A model generated the notes under the pieces. That model was not told the DNA's origin, ran no database searches, and saw only the letters and a list, made by a program, of their open reading frames with translations. A DNA stretch of 64,000 bases from Exiguobacterium marinum DSM 16307. Lineage in GTDB: Bacteria > Bacillota > Bacilli > Exiguobacteriales > Exiguobacteriaceae. Position numbers and translations under genes: made by a program. Numbering within the stretch: the stretch's first letter is position 1; each line of letters begins with the position of its first letter. Positions 9,011-18,175 of this stretch are shown piece after piece. The stretch is taken from the NCBI RefSeq assembly GCF_000620845.1, contig NZ_KK211189.1, forward strand, positions 945,662 to 1,009,661, given 5' to 3'.

Positions 9011-10064
9011 CGATTAGTCCCCCTTCTGCTAATAAAGGCAGTAAATTGTCAAAAGCGTGAGTCTCTTTCGTATCTACATCAAGATACCCTCCATAGTAAT
9101 CAGATGATGAGTCGGAAACCATCGATGAGGTGAGTCGATTCATCACTCGCTCTGCAAAGTCCCGTTCATCACGCTCGAGTAAATAAAAGATTGCCAACGC
9201 ATAGACTGCTTGAGACTCATAGTTGACAGTTGGTTTTTTTGAGTTGAGGTCGTACCGTCCGTAGACAATCCCGTCATTGAATGTCTCTTTAAAGAAAGAA
9301 TAAAACGATGCGGTCGATAATCCGAACTGTTCATAGCGCAAGGCGACATATAATTGATCAATCATATTGATTTCCTCATCGAACTGATACGTCTGAGTTG
9401 AGATGACGTAAGATTTTGCGAAGAACGGATCGCTCAGCGGCGCATTACTCAATACTTGTTTGCTGTTGTCGTACAAGTCGTTCACGGCCATGTGGCGTAG
9501 GGCGTCCTCATCTAAGTAGCTTAAAGTCAAAACGTCTCCACGTTCCTTTGTTGCCAAATCGACGAAGTCAACGGGGATCCCATCTTTGACCCCAATTGAT
9601 GTGAGTGAAGTGCCAATCTGTTCAGCCAATTTAATGTAAGAAGGTTCATCAAACGCATCTCCCGCTTCATACAGGGCGTGAACGATTCGAGCATCATCAA
9701 TCCAGGCATTCGCAGGGCTTCGTGTAAGCTCATCGTTCGTCCTTTCAAGTCGCCAACTAACCAAATTAGATGCATGCAAGAAATGCTCGGTGAGTACATC
9801 GACTTGTGAGGCAAATTCGTCTGCGCGATCCCGTTCGACTAAAAATAGCAAATAGAGTCCGAGAGACTCAGATAAAAATTCATTTTCGCGATTGGTCACA
9901 TTCGTTTGGATGAGACCTTTTTCTGTTAACAGATGACTTCGAATGAATGATTCTGTTGGAAATTCACTCTCGTAGTCTTGAGGAAGCTCAGTTTCTTCTT
10001 TGTTATCTGAACATCCGTACAATAAAAATAAACATGAGAGTGAGATAGAAATAAGGTGTCGCAT
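8991..10064 (-). CDS. ydaJ: Lipoprotein, probable glycoside hydrolase-like (YdaJ-like)
   Basis: 357 residues with a lipoprotein signal (lipobox LLYGC, lipidated Cys18). The rest is helix-rich with repeated paired helices, consistent with an alpha/alpha-toroid glycosidase such as family GH8, the type proposed for YdaJ. It would act at the outer face of the membrane on the polymer made by the downstream genes. It is the first gene of the operon, with a clear purine-rich ribosome site (AAGGGGGA, read on the minus strand) just before the ATG. I cannot point to catalytic carboxylates with confidence, so hydrolase activity is inferred from position and fold-like features. Confidence 0.7.
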   Translation of the reverse strand: MRHLISISLSCLFLLYGCSDNKEETELPQDYESEFPTESFIRSHLLTEKGLIQTNVTNRENEFLSESLGLYLLFLVERDRADEFASQVDVLTEHFLHASNLVSWRLERTNDELTRSPANAWIDDARIVHALYEAGDAFDEPSYIKLAEQIGTSLTSIGVKDGIPVDFVDLATKERGDVLTLSYLDEDALRHMAVNDLYDNSKQVLSNAPLSDPFFAKSYVISTQTYQFDEEINMIDQLYVALRYEQFGLSTASFYSFFKETFNDGIVYGRYDLNSKKPTVNYESQAVYALAIFYLLERDERDFAERVMNRLTSSMVSDSSSDYYGGYLDVDTKETHAFDNLLPLLAEGGLIDGYLIP

Positions 10065-10283
10065 AGACTCCCCCTTGATAAAGTGTAGTTTTTAAATGTT
10101 TATAATAATTTATACCCTAATAAACTCCTGCCTACTTCCTTATGTTGTTTAATCTTGAAAAAAATAACTTCTTTTCTAGTCACTTAGAAGAACTAAAGTG
10201 GTGACATCGATGATGAATGTCTTTTTCGATTGTTTTACAGTGCGGTCTGAATGAATAAGTTTATTATATCGATTCACTACACA
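10065..10283. other. AT-rich intergenic region upstream of the yda-like operon
   Basis: This stretch must hold the promoter of the minus-strand operon. It is very AT-rich and contains several TATAAA/TTATAA-like boxes on the minus strand near 10095-10120, but I could not pair any of them with a convincing -35. No reading frame is present. Confidence 0.4.
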
Positions 10284-10350
10284 TAAAAAAAACCCTGAAT
10301 GCTCGATACTTAGAAAAAGTGTCGATATTCAAGGTTCAGTTCATAGGGTT
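10284..10350 (-). terminator. Terminator of the acetyltransferase gene
   Basis: Read on the minus strand, an AACCCT/AGGGTT outer stem and an imperfect TGAAT..TCGA inner stem are followed by eight T residues (A8 at 10285-10292 on the plus strand). It lies just downstream of the stop of the minus-strand gene at 10371. Confidence 0.7.
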
Positions 10351-10370
10351 TAGTACGAATTTCTTCGTTT

Positions 10371-11018
10371 TTATAAATATGTCTCTCGGACTTCACGGCC
10401 ACGCGTGACCTTAGCTGGTGTTCCATAAGCAATTACTTGACTTGGTAGGTTGGAGACAACAGTCGCTCCGGCGCCGACGACTGTGTCGGGTCCGACGTGA
10501 ATGTTATGAATGACCGTGGCCCCCATGCCGATGAAAGATCTAGTCCCGATTGTTACACCACCGCCAAGATGTGCACCAGGTGCAATCGAGCTAAAGGGTT
10601 CAAGACGACAATTGTGATCAACCGAAGCCATCGTATTGACGACACAATGTTCTTGAAGGACAGAATTCGGATTAATGACACTACCCGCCATCACGGCGAC
10701 CCCAGGACCGATGGACACGTTACGTCCGACAATCGCGCTCGGATGAATCGCTGAAATAAACTCAAAATCTGGCATACGTTCTCCTACCTTGATTGCGATG
10801 GACGCACGACGATCGTTATCCCCGACACCGATGATTCCTTTTCGAATGATAGAATTAGCACCAATTAGACCAAGAACGGGATAACCATAGATGAATTTCC
10901 CTACGAGTTCTGGACTGTCATCGTAAATGCCCGCAATTCGATAGAGCCCCATTAATTCTAAGATATCAATAATGACTTGTGCGTGACCGCCTGCACCAAA
11001 AATCACAATCCACTCCAT
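10371..11018 (-). CDS. NeuD/PglD-family sugar acetyltransferase
   Basis: 215 residues with the two-part layout of the PglD/NeuD family. An N-terminal Rossmann-like nucleotide-sugar domain (IFGAGGHAQV at 6-15) is followed by a left-handed beta-helix of hexapeptide repeats (about 90-205) carrying the catalytic-histidine segment SVDHNCRLEPF. Such enzymes transfer acetyl from acetyl-CoA to the amino group of UDP-4-amino sugars, or to sialic acid, for surface glycans. It is transcribed away from the main exopolysaccharide locus and has its own terminator, yet probably supplies a precursor for it. The exact substrate is unknown; no aminotransferase or dehydratase partner lies nearby. Confidence 0.85.
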   Translation of the reverse strand: MEWIVIFGAGGHAQVIIDILELMGLYRIAGIYDDSPELVGKFIYGYPVLGLIGANSIIRKGIIGVGDNDRRASIAIKVGERMPDFEFISAIHPSAIVGRNVSIGPGVAVMAGSVINPNSVLQEHCVVNTMASVDHNCRLEPFSSIAPGAHLGGGVTIGTRSFIGMGATVIHNIHVGPDTVVGAGATVVSNLPSQVIAYGTPAKVTRGREVRETYL

Positions 11019-11256
11019 CGGAAGTCACTCCTTTTTTGTTGAAAAATGTCGAATAGATTTGTCTGTAATGACATTATTTCCGATTCTTTTGATTTCAAAC
11101 AGAATGACAATGAATAAACGAACATGAAATGGTATCGTGATTGATAAACGATGAGATGAAGGTATTTTAAATGATGTTATTTATTTCTGTTTCGTTGTTC
11201 TTGGAAACGGATATTTTGTTAAAGTCCTTTATCGCGCTCAGGAAGGAGAAGAGACT

Positions 11257-12102
11257 ATGTCTTTGACGTTAATGTACATTACAAATCAACCTGAAGTAGC
11301 ACGTGTTGCGGAGCAAAATGGAGTTGATTGGATTTTTATTGACCTTGAAATAATGGGGAAAACGGAAAGGCAAGGTCATTTGGATACAGTGATTTCCCGA
11401 CATAACTTTCAAGACATCAGTCAGGTACGTGCAGTGTTGAAACATTCAAAACTACTTGTAAGAGTGAACCCGATTTTCCGAGGGTCCCGTCAAGAAATTG
11501 ACGAGGTGATTAATCGCGGTGCGGATATCGTTATGTTGCCTTACTATAAAACGACGGACGAGGTAAAGAGACTGATTGAATTTGTTCGTGGTCGTGCCAA
11601 AGTTTGTCTTCTTTGTGAGACGAAAGAAGCTGTAGAATGCATGCCTGATGTTTTAAAGTTAGATGGAATCGATTTTATTCATATTGGGTTGAATGACTTA
11701 CATTTAAGTTATGGACAATCTTTTCTTTTCGAACCACTTGCGAACGGATTAGTGGAAAAAATCATTAATCAAATACGTGAGCAGGATATTGTTTACGGAT
11801 TTGGTGGAATTGCTCGTATAGGGGAGGGCAAATTACCTGCAGAAAAAATTTTGGCTGAGCACAAACGTCTTGATTCTTCGCTCATTATTTTATCACGGAG
11901 TTTTTGTAATTTAGGGAATGTTAAAATGATGTCCGCATACCAAACTCAACTTTTTAAAGAGGGGGTTTGGAAAGTAAGGGCATATGAGCAACACCTGAAA
12001 TATGTATCCTCAGACTGGTTGGAAAAAAATAGACGCAGTCTCGTTTTTGATGTTGAAGGTATTACTACAGAAATTCAAACACAGAAAGGAATTTTGTTAT
12101 GA
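11257..12102 (+). CDS. HpcH/HpaI-family aldolase-like protein
   Basis: 281 residues in the HpcH/HpaI (class II pyruvate-dependent) aldolase fold. The metal-ligand segments are LCETKEAVECMP (family glutamate) and HIGLNDLHLS (family aspartate, normally GPNDL). These enzymes join or split pyruvate and an aldehyde. AAGGAG precedes the ATG, and the stop overlaps the next gene, a 2-hydroxyacid dehydrogenase, by four bases. The pair stands at the head of a polysaccharide locus, so I infer synthesis of an unusual keto/hydroxy-acid building block or substituent. The C-terminal 60 residues extend beyond the barrel core. Substrate unknown. Confidence 0.75.
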   Translation: MSLTLMYITNQPEVARVAEQNGVDWIFIDLEIMGKTERQGHLDTVISRHNFQDISQVRAVLKHSKLLVRVNPIFRGSRQEIDEVINRGADIVMLPYYKTTDEVKRLIEFVRGRAKVCLLCETKEAVECMPDVLKLDGIDFIHIGLNDLHLSYGQSFLFEPLANGLVEKIINQIREQDIVYGFGGIARIGEGKLPAEKILAEHKRLDSSLIILSRSFCNLGNVKMMSAYQTQLFKEGVWKVRAYEQHLKYVSSDWLEKNRRSLVFDVEGITTEIQTQKGILL

Positions 12103-13013
12103 ATGTATTGGTAACAGGAATGCGTCTATCGTTAAATCAAAAAGAACAACTAGAACAAATCGGATGCAAAGTCACTATGCTAGAGCAAGAGTCCGATATC
12201 TCACTACAAGATGTGACAAAAGTAGAAGTGCTCGTTTGTCAAAATATTTTCGCTTATAGACAAGTCGAGGAGTTTCCTCAGCTGAAAATCGTTCAAGCAG
12301 TGAGTGCCGGCTTAGATCGATTGCCTCTTGAAGAGTTAAAAGAACGTGGTATTGAGGTTTATAATGCCGGCGATACATACGCCGCGCCAATGGCGGAGTG
12401 GATCATATGGCAACTTCTTGATTTTATGAAACATGGTGCATCACTTCGTGAAAAACAATCCAACCGGAAGTGGGAAAAAGAGCGGCGCTTACTCGAATTG
12501 ACAGGGAAGACGGTTACCTTGCTTGGTGTAGGTCATGTGAGTGAAGCCATAGCGACAAGACTTCGACCATTTGGTGTTCGCCTAATTGGAGTTGGACACC
12601 GAGAAAAAGTAGTTTCATTTGTTGATCAATATGTTTTGATGAATGAGCTACGCGATGTATTACGTGAAAGTGACGTTATTATTCTTGCGCTTCCACTGAC
12701 GGAAGATACTTATCATTTAATAAATGAGGAAACACTCCAGGTGATGAAAGAGGATGCTATTCTGATGAATGTCGCACGGGGATCGATTATTGATGAGACC
12801 GCTCTTGTTTCAGTGCTAAAAGAAGGGAAATTTTTTGGTGTATCTCTTGATGTGTTTGCATCAGAACCACTACCATCAGACCATCCATTGTATGATTTTG
12901 ATTGGGTGTCTATCAGCCCCCATAACTCCTATGTATCCGATCAAGTGAATGATCGATTGTTCAGCAACATTTTGAGTAATCTAAAACAAGTTCATACAAA
13001 TCATGAACGTTGA
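12099..13013 (+). CDS. D-isomer-specific 2-hydroxyacid dehydrogenase
   Basis: 304 residues, the usual length for a NAD(P)-dependent D-2-hydroxyacid dehydrogenase. Visible features: the dinucleotide turn GVGHVS (third glycine of GxGxxG replaced by serine), NVARGS (substrate-binding arginine), a glutamate in DVFASEPLP, and SPHNS (catalytic histidine). It would reduce a 2-keto acid to a 2-hydroxy acid, plausibly the product of the aldolase encoded just upstream with which it overlaps by ATGA. A terminator follows directly, so the two genes form their own transcription unit at the head of the polysaccharide locus. Confidence 0.85.
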   Translation: MNVLVTGMRLSLNQKEQLEQIGCKVTMLEQESDISLQDVTKVEVLVCQNIFAYRQVEEFPQLKIVQAVSAGLDRLPLEELKERGIEVYNAGDTYAAPMAEWIIWQLLDFMKHGASLREKQSNRKWEKERRLLELTGKTVTLLGVGHVSEAIATRLRPFGVRLIGVGHREKVVSFVDQYVLMNELRDVLRESDVIILALPLTEDTYHLINEETLQVMKEDAILMNVARGSIIDETALVSVLKEGKFFGVSLDVFASEPLPSDHPLYDFDWVSISPHNSYVSDQVNDRLFSNILSNLKQVHTNHER

Positions 13014-13046
13014 CTCGAGAGCCTTTGGATCTCGGGTTTTTGTTTT
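13013..13046 (+). terminator. Terminator after the aldolase-dehydrogenase pair
   Basis: The arms ACTCGAGA and TCTCGGGT (one wobble pair) enclose a nine-base loop and are followed by TTTTGTTTT. It overlaps the last base of the stop codon. Confidence 0.8.
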
Positions 13047-13184
13047 GATAATTCACTAAAAAATTATATCGAACTCTCTTCAATTCGGATTTATCCATTT
13101 TTTTGAATGGGAACAATGACATATAACGTCATTTCTGATTGCCCCGTACACCTTGAGACAAACAGCATAGAAGGAGTGAGAAGG

Positions 13185-14237
13185 ATGCTAAAGAGCATGC
13201 CGTTAGTCAGTCTAGTTGTTCCTATTTATAACACTGCACCTTACATCGAACAATGCCTTGAAAGTCTTGTCAATCAAACCTACCCAAACCTTGAAATTAT
13301 CTGTATCAATGATGGAAGTACGGATAACAGTTTTGATGTTTTAATGCAGTATGACTCGGATTTACGCGTGCAACTATATGATCAGACAAATAGAGGGTGT
13401 TCGTTTTCTCGGAATCGAGGACTCAATTTGGCAGATGGAGAATACATCATGTTCGTTGATAGTGATGATTGGCTCGATCTGGACGCCATTCGCCTAATGG
13501 TAGAACATGCCGAGAGAGAACGAGCAGATGCAGTTATGGGAACGTATGTCCGAGAATACGAGGGACGTTCTTTACCTAAACATATTTTTAACGCAAACTT
13601 CCTGTCTTACGATGAAGAAGAAACCAAGAGATACGTTCATCGGCGTTTATTCGGACTTATGGGTGAGGAACTAGCTCGTCCGGAAACAGTGGACGCCCTG
13701 AATTCAAATTGTATTACCTTATATCATCGTGATTTGATTAAACATTTATCTTTTGATAGCACATATGGATCATTCGCAGATTTATACTATCAAATTCGTG
13801 CGTTGGAGAATTGTAAACGATTTATTTATATCGATTATCCTGTTTATCATTATCGGAAGACAAATGTAACATCGATGACGAGTACGTATCAAACAAATTT
13901 GATTGCTTCTCGGATTGAGTTCTTTCACATCCTCATGCGTTATATCGAAGAGCGAAATCTCGGTGAAGATTACAATCGTGCGCTTTATAATCGAATCGCA
14001 CTAAGCATGATTGGGATTGGGTTGAATGAGATTTGGTCTCAAAAATCACTTTTGAATCAAGCGGAAACGTTGAAGCAAGTGTTGCGTCAAAAAGAATTTC
14101 GCCAAGCATATTCTCAAATTGATATGAAGTACTTCGATTTGAAATGGAGGACGTTCTTCCAACTTTGTAAACGTGAACAGACCATTTCACTCGTTCTAAT
14201 GTTACGGAGTGTCGACTATTTACGGAAACGTGTATAA
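13185..14237 (+). CDS. Family 2 glycosyltransferase
   Basis: 350 residues from the ATG at 13185, chosen because AAGGAGTGAG sits at 13171-13180. An upstream in-frame ATG at 13107 has no ribosome site. The GT-A domain starts at residue 1 with SLVVPIYNT, then CINDGSTDNS and the DxD region FVDSDDW. No membrane helix, so a soluble or peripheral enzyme adding one sugar to a lipid-linked intermediate. It opens the run of exopolysaccharide genes and lies 10 bases before the next glycosyltransferase. The donor and acceptor are not predictable from the sequence. The codon composition is visibly AT-richer than genes outside the locus. Confidence 0.88.
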   Translation: MLKSMPLVSLVVPIYNTAPYIEQCLESLVNQTYPNLEIICINDGSTDNSFDVLMQYDSDLRVQLYDQTNRGCSFSRNRGLNLADGEYIMFVDSDDWLDLDAIRLMVEHAERERADAVMGTYVREYEGRSLPKHIFNANFLSYDEEETKRYVHRRLFGLMGEELARPETVDALNSNCITLYHRDLIKHLSFDSTYGSFADLYYQIRALENCKRFIYIDYPVYHYRKTNVTSMTSTYQTNLIASRIEFFHILMRYIEERNLGEDYNRALYNRIALSMIGIGLNEIWSQKSLLNQAETLKQVLRQKEFRQAYSQIDMKYFDLKWRTFFQLCKREQTISLVLMLRSVDYLRKRV

Positions 14238-14247
14238 AGGGGTGTTG

Positions 14248-15405
14248 ATGATGAAACGTGTCCTCATGGTCGCGTCGGTTGTATCCATGATTGAAAGTTT
14301 TAATCGTGACAATATCAGAATACTACAGGAAATGGGTTATGAGGTTCATGTTGCAACGAATTTTGAGTGGGGGAGTATGTACTCTAAAGAAAAAATCACA
14401 CGTATTCGGGAGAGTCTTCAAAGAGAAGGGGTCTCCATGTTCCAAATCGATTTTGAGCGTGACATAAAAAAAATAAACCGGCATGTTAAAGCTTTTCAAC
14501 AATTGAAAGATGTACTTTCACAACAAACGTATGAATTTATCCATTGCCATTCTCCAATCGGTGGGGTGATTGGCAGACTGGTTGCTCGCCAAACCGAGAC
14601 TCCCTGTATGTATACAGCGCACGGGTTTCACTTTTTCAGAGGTAGTCCTTCGCTTAACTGGTTACTTTATTATCCTGTGGAGCGTACACTTGCTCATTTA
14701 ACAGATACACTGGTCACGGTGAACCAAGAGGATTATGAACGGGCATTGACGTTCAAAACGTCCCGTACGTTCCGGATACCTGGGATTGGAGTCGATACGA
14801 ATCGAATTGAGCAAATCTCCATCAATCGATCTGAGAAACGCAATAATCTAGGTGTTTATCAAGATTCAGACTTTGTACTGTTGTCGGTCGGAGAACTGAA
14901 TGAAAATAAAAATCATGAAACGATCATCCGAGCGATCGCGACGTTGAAAGATCGAAACGTTCAATATTGGATTGCCGGAACCGGCGATTCGAAACAGCGC
15001 CTCGAACGAATGATTATCGAACTTGAACTAAAAGAACAAGTACATTTACTAGGATTTCGAGAAGATGTATTTGAAGTGATGAAAGCTGCCGATTGCTTCG
15101 TTTTTCCTTCTCGGAGGGAAGGGCTTGGCATGGCGGCCCTAGAAGCGATGGCAGCGGGCCTGCCTCTAATCACATCAAATGTTCATGGAATCAATGATTA
15201 TTCAGTTGAAGGTGTGACAGGTTATAAATGTGCACCTGATGACATCGCAGGTTTTGCCCGAGCGATTCAAATGATGCGTATTGATTTAAAAGTGGCACAA
15301 CAGATGGGGTCGAATAATATAAAAACTGCTAAGTCCTATGATATTGAGCAGTCAAAGATCGAAATGAGACGAATTTACGAGTCCGTTCAGGCTTCTGGAC
15401 ATTAA
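14248..15405 (+). CDS. Family 4 glycosyltransferase
   Basis: 385 residues of the GT-B, family GT4 type. The N-terminal acceptor domain includes HCHSPIGGVIGRL and YTAHGFHFF. The C-terminal donor domain has LLSVGELNENKNHE and the EX7E region in FPSRREGLGMAALEAMAAGLP. It is similar in style to capsule and EpsD-type transferases. The start is set at 14248 by AAAGGGGTG a few bases upstream; the ATG at 14251 is equally possible. It works with the GT2 enzyme to assemble the repeat unit on undecaprenyl phosphate. Sugar specificity is unknown. Confidence 0.88.
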   Translation: MMKRVLMVASVVSMIESFNRDNIRILQEMGYEVHVATNFEWGSMYSKEKITRIRESLQREGVSMFQIDFERDIKKINRHVKAFQQLKDVLSQQTYEFIHCHSPIGGVIGRLVARQTETPCMYTAHGFHFFRGSPSLNWLLYYPVERTLAHLTDTLVTVNQEDYERALTFKTSRTFRIPGIGVDTNRIEQISINRSEKRNNLGVYQDSDFVLLSVGELNENKNHETIIRAIATLKDRNVQYWIAGTGDSKQRLERMIIELELKEQVHLLGFREDVFEVMKAADCFVFPSRREGLGMAALEAMAAGLPLITSNVHGINDYSVEGVTGYKCAPDDIAGFARAIQMMRIDLKVAQQMGSNNIKTAKSYDIEQSKIEMRRIYESVQASGH

Positions 15406-15422
15406 AGTGAGGGGGTGCCGTC

Positions 15423-16601
15423 ATGAAACTTGGATCAGAAGTGAGTATCGTACGATATTTGGTACTGATTTATTACTTACTTGCGACGACAGTCTTTTAT
15501 ATGCTTGCCATTTATGTAAGTGGGAAGGGTATATCTTTTCAAATTTTTGGTGGGGGAGATGACGGCCTATTTTATTGGGAACAAGCCATGAATGTCTTTT
15601 ATGACTTATCGTGGATTCGAACTTCTATATACCCTTGGATTATTGGGAAATACCTCCAACTGATTGGGACGGAAAGTGTATTTGCGATTCGTATGTTTAA
15701 CTTTGCTGGTGTCGTATTGCTTATCCACTTTTCACTGAAATTAGTAACTGTCCAATTGGAATCTATTTCTCTAAAGAAAAATGCCACAGAAATTCGAAAA
15801 AGAGCTTATCTCCTCTCACTTGTCAGTTATATCGCCTATATTAGTTTGTTTTTCAATATCACTACGTCAATTTTTCGGGATGTATGGATTTATATGTTGT
15901 TCGTGACTGCCACATACTTAGCTACACGTTGGTTATTTGAAAAGAATTGGACCTATTTCATGCTCCTTGTTCCGACAATTTGGCTACTCGGTCAATTCCG
16001 AACCTACGCTCTTCTTTCTTTTGTGTTGGCGATGAGTATTTGGTTTGTATTTACACTCGTTAAGCGTCCTGTTGTATTCCTAATTATGTTTCTTATTGTA
16101 TTCGGCGTCATTTATTCATTCTTTATGGATATCCAAGTTCCTATTGTTGAACGTACACTTCGCTCTGCCTTACAGTATCGATCCAGCGGGCTAGGTCAGT
16201 TAGGTGGGAGTAGTCAAATGGGGATTCAACTTGATGCAACGAATTATCTAGGTTTCTTGGCAAATTATGCACACAGTTATTTGGGTAACTTAGTTGGACC
16301 TTTGCCATGGCACATTCGGAGCGTGTCTACATTAATCGCCTTTGTAATTGAAGCGGTTCCGATGATTTTGATTTTAGGGTTTCTATGGTTGAGAAGAGGG
16401 TGGGTGACGAAAGTTCAAGGTTTCATTTTGACACAAGCTTTTGTATGGAACGGACTGATTGCCATCACCAACGACAACATTGGTACATCATTACGATTAC
16501 GAGCTATTGCATATTTACTGATTTTACTTGTATTCGTTGTCACCTATAGTCAGTATCGTGCTGAAACAGGGAAAAAGTCATCGTCATTCTCTCGCCAATG
16601 A
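15423..16601 (+). CDS. Polytopic membrane protein, putative Wzy-type polymerase
   Basis: 392 residues with about ten predicted membrane helices and a large extracellular-type loop around 240-290 (RSSGLGQLGGSSQMGIQ). There is no recognisable soluble domain. Wzy polymerases are recognised mainly by topology and by sitting between glycosyltransferase, flippase and Wzz genes, and this protein satisfies both. AGGGGGTG precedes the ATG. I could not recognise a close family, so polymerase is an inference from context; a membrane glycosyltransferase or a surface-polymer acyl modifier is the main alternative. Confidence 0.6.
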   Translation: MKLGSEVSIVRYLVLIYYLLATTVFYMLAIYVSGKGISFQIFGGGDDGLFYWEQAMNVFYDLSWIRTSIYPWIIGKYLQLIGTESVFAIRMFNFAGVVLLIHFSLKLVTVQLESISLKKNATEIRKRAYLLSLVSYIAYISLFFNITTSIFRDVWIYMLFVTATYLATRWLFEKNWTYFMLLVPTIWLLGQFRTYALLSFVLAMSIWFVFTLVKRPVVFLIMFLIVFGVIYSFFMDIQVPIVERTLRSALQYRSSGLGQLGGSSQMGIQLDATNYLGFLANYAHSYLGNLVGPLPWHIRSVSTLIAFVIEAVPMILILGFLWLRRGWVTKVQGFILTQAFVWNGLIAITNDNIGTSLRLRAIAYLLILLVFVVTYSQYRAETGKKSSSFSRQ

Positions 16602-16728
16602 AGATTTCAAAAGAATGATAAGTATCTCCTTCCTATTTTGAATTGAATGATTTTCGGAGAGGGAAAGGTTCACTATCTAATTCATAAATGGTGTCGACAG
16701 TCGAAAAAGTAAGGGAGGTATAGTCACC

Positions 16729-17490
16729 GTGAGAGATATCAACTCGTCAATCCAGGATACTTGGTTTATTTTGAAATCTAAAAAGTGGCTTATTTTAATG
16801 ACGATGATTTTAATAGGAGCGATTGCCTACTCGTTAAGTCGGTATGTAATCCCACCGACGTATGAAGCTTCGACGCAAATTTTGGTGGTACCAAAACAAA
16901 ATGGGACTGAAGCGTTAGACAGTAATCAGATTCAATCATCGCAGGGGCTGATTAATACGTATCGAATTATTATGAAAAGTCCAATCATTCTAAATGAGGT
17001 GCGTGAAAATATCCCGAATGCCCCTGAAAAGTTAGAAGAACAAATTGTTATTGAAAGCGAAGAAAATTCGCAAGTCATTACAGTTCGTGCTACCGCAGGA
17101 TCAGGGGAAATGGCTGCAAGTATTGCGAATGAATTAGGTTTGGTATTTTCAAGTGAGATTCCAAGCTTAATGAAAGTCGATAATACACAAATTTTGTCAC
17201 CTTCATCTGTTCCGATTGAACCGGTAGAGCCAAATATTCCACGGAACACTGCAATTGGTATACTCCTCGGGTTCATTTTCAGTAGCGCATTCGTATTAAT
17301 TAGACATCTTTTCAACAAACAAATTCGAACTGAGGCGGAAGCAGAAGCCATACTTGGAATACCAGTGATTGCTTCGATTCCTCTATTTGAACGTCAATCG
17401 TTCAAATCAGATAAACATAATCCGCACTCATCGAATCAAGTAAAGGAGGGAGAGAAATATGTTCCGAAAACACAAAGAAAGCTTTCATAG
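16729..17490 (+). CDS. Wzz/CapA-type chain-length regulator and tyrosine kinase activator
   Basis: 253 residues starting at a GTG with GGGAGG upstream. Membrane helices at about 20-40 and 183-205 flank an extracellular loop, with the proline-rich VPIEPVEPNIPRN before the second helix, the hallmark of Wzz/YveK/CapA proteins. The C-terminal cytosolic tail would contact and activate the BY-kinase encoded next, whose gene it overlaps by 32 bases. Together they set polymer length and export in the Wzx/Wzy pathway. Length is normal for a Gram-positive split modulator/kinase pair. Confidence 0.88.
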   Translation: MRDINSSIQDTWFILKSKKWLILMTMILIGAIAYSLSRYVIPPTYEASTQILVVPKQNGTEALDSNQIQSSQGLINTYRIIMKSPIILNEVRENIPNAPEKLEEQIVIESEENSQVITVRATAGSGEMAASIANELGLVFSSEIPSLMKVDNTQILSPSSVPIEPVEPNIPRNTAIGILLGFIFSSAFVLIRHLFNKQIRTEAEAEAILGIPVIASIPLFERQSFKSDKHNPHSSNQVKEGEKYVPKTQRKLS

Positions 17491-18160
17491 AAATATGAAC
17501 CGAAATTTAATTACAATCTCAGATCCGAAATCGCCAATCTCCGAACAATATCGTACACTACGTACAAATCTTGAATATACGTCGCTCGGTACAGGACTAC
17601 AAACAATACTTGTAACCTCGACTTTTACTGGAGAAGGGAAATCGACAACCGCTGGAAACTTAGCCGTTGTATATGCTCAATTAGGTAAACGTGTACTAGT
17701 CGTTGATTGTGACATGCGTCGTCCAACAATGCACCAAATCTTCCGACTAGATACGAAGAATGGCCTTTCAAATGTTCTTGCAAAACGTGTCACAATTGAT
17801 CTTGCCATTCAACAAACTCAACTTGAAAACTTATACGTGATGACGGCAGGCGTCATTCCACCGAATCCATCAGAACTACTCTCTGCACCTTCCTTTAAAG
17901 AGATGTTAGATCAAGTGCAGACCCAGTTTGACATCATTATTTTAGATGCACCACCAGTGATGCAAGTTGCGGATAGTCGAGTGATTGCGACTGAGGTTGA
18001 CGGGACAGTTCTCGTTGTGAGTTGCGAAGCTTCAGATCGGGATGAAGTAGTAAAAGCGCGTGATCAATTGACAATGACAGGCACCAAAATTCTAGGTCTT
18101 GTGTTAAATCGCCGTGAGTATCGAAAGGATCGAAATAACTACTATTATGCATATCAATAA
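17459..18160 (+). CDS. Bacterial tyrosine kinase (CapB/EpsB/CpsD type)
   Basis: 233 residues with the P-loop tyrosine kinase motifs: Walker A GEGKSTT, Walker A' DCDMRRP and Walker B IILDAPP. It ends in a tyrosine cluster (NNYYYAYQ), the autophosphorylation tail. The EQYRTLRTNLEY segment near the N-terminus is the usual oligomerisation region. It is the cytosolic partner of the Wzz-like protein encoded just upstream with overlapping frames. Phosphorylation cycles of such kinases govern exopolysaccharide polymerisation. Confidence 0.92.
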   Translation: MFRKHKESFHRNMNRNLITISDPKSPISEQYRTLRTNLEYTSLGTGLQTILVTSTFTGEGKSTTAGNLAVVYAQLGKRVLVVDCDMRRPTMHQIFRLDTKNGLSNVLAKRVTIDLAIQQTQLENLYVMTAGVIPPNPSELLSAPSFKEMLDQVQTQFDIIILDAPPVMQVADSRVIATEVDGTVLVVSCEASDRDEVVKARDQLTMTGTKILGLVLNRREYRKDRNNYYYAYQ

Positions 18161-18175
18161 AAAGGAGGGATACCT

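Noticed and set aside
10095-10125. GGGTAT box on the minus strand as a SigB -10 for the yda-like operon
   Set aside because: No GTTT-type -35 lies 13-15 bases upstream; in AT-rich sequence the box alone is not convincing.
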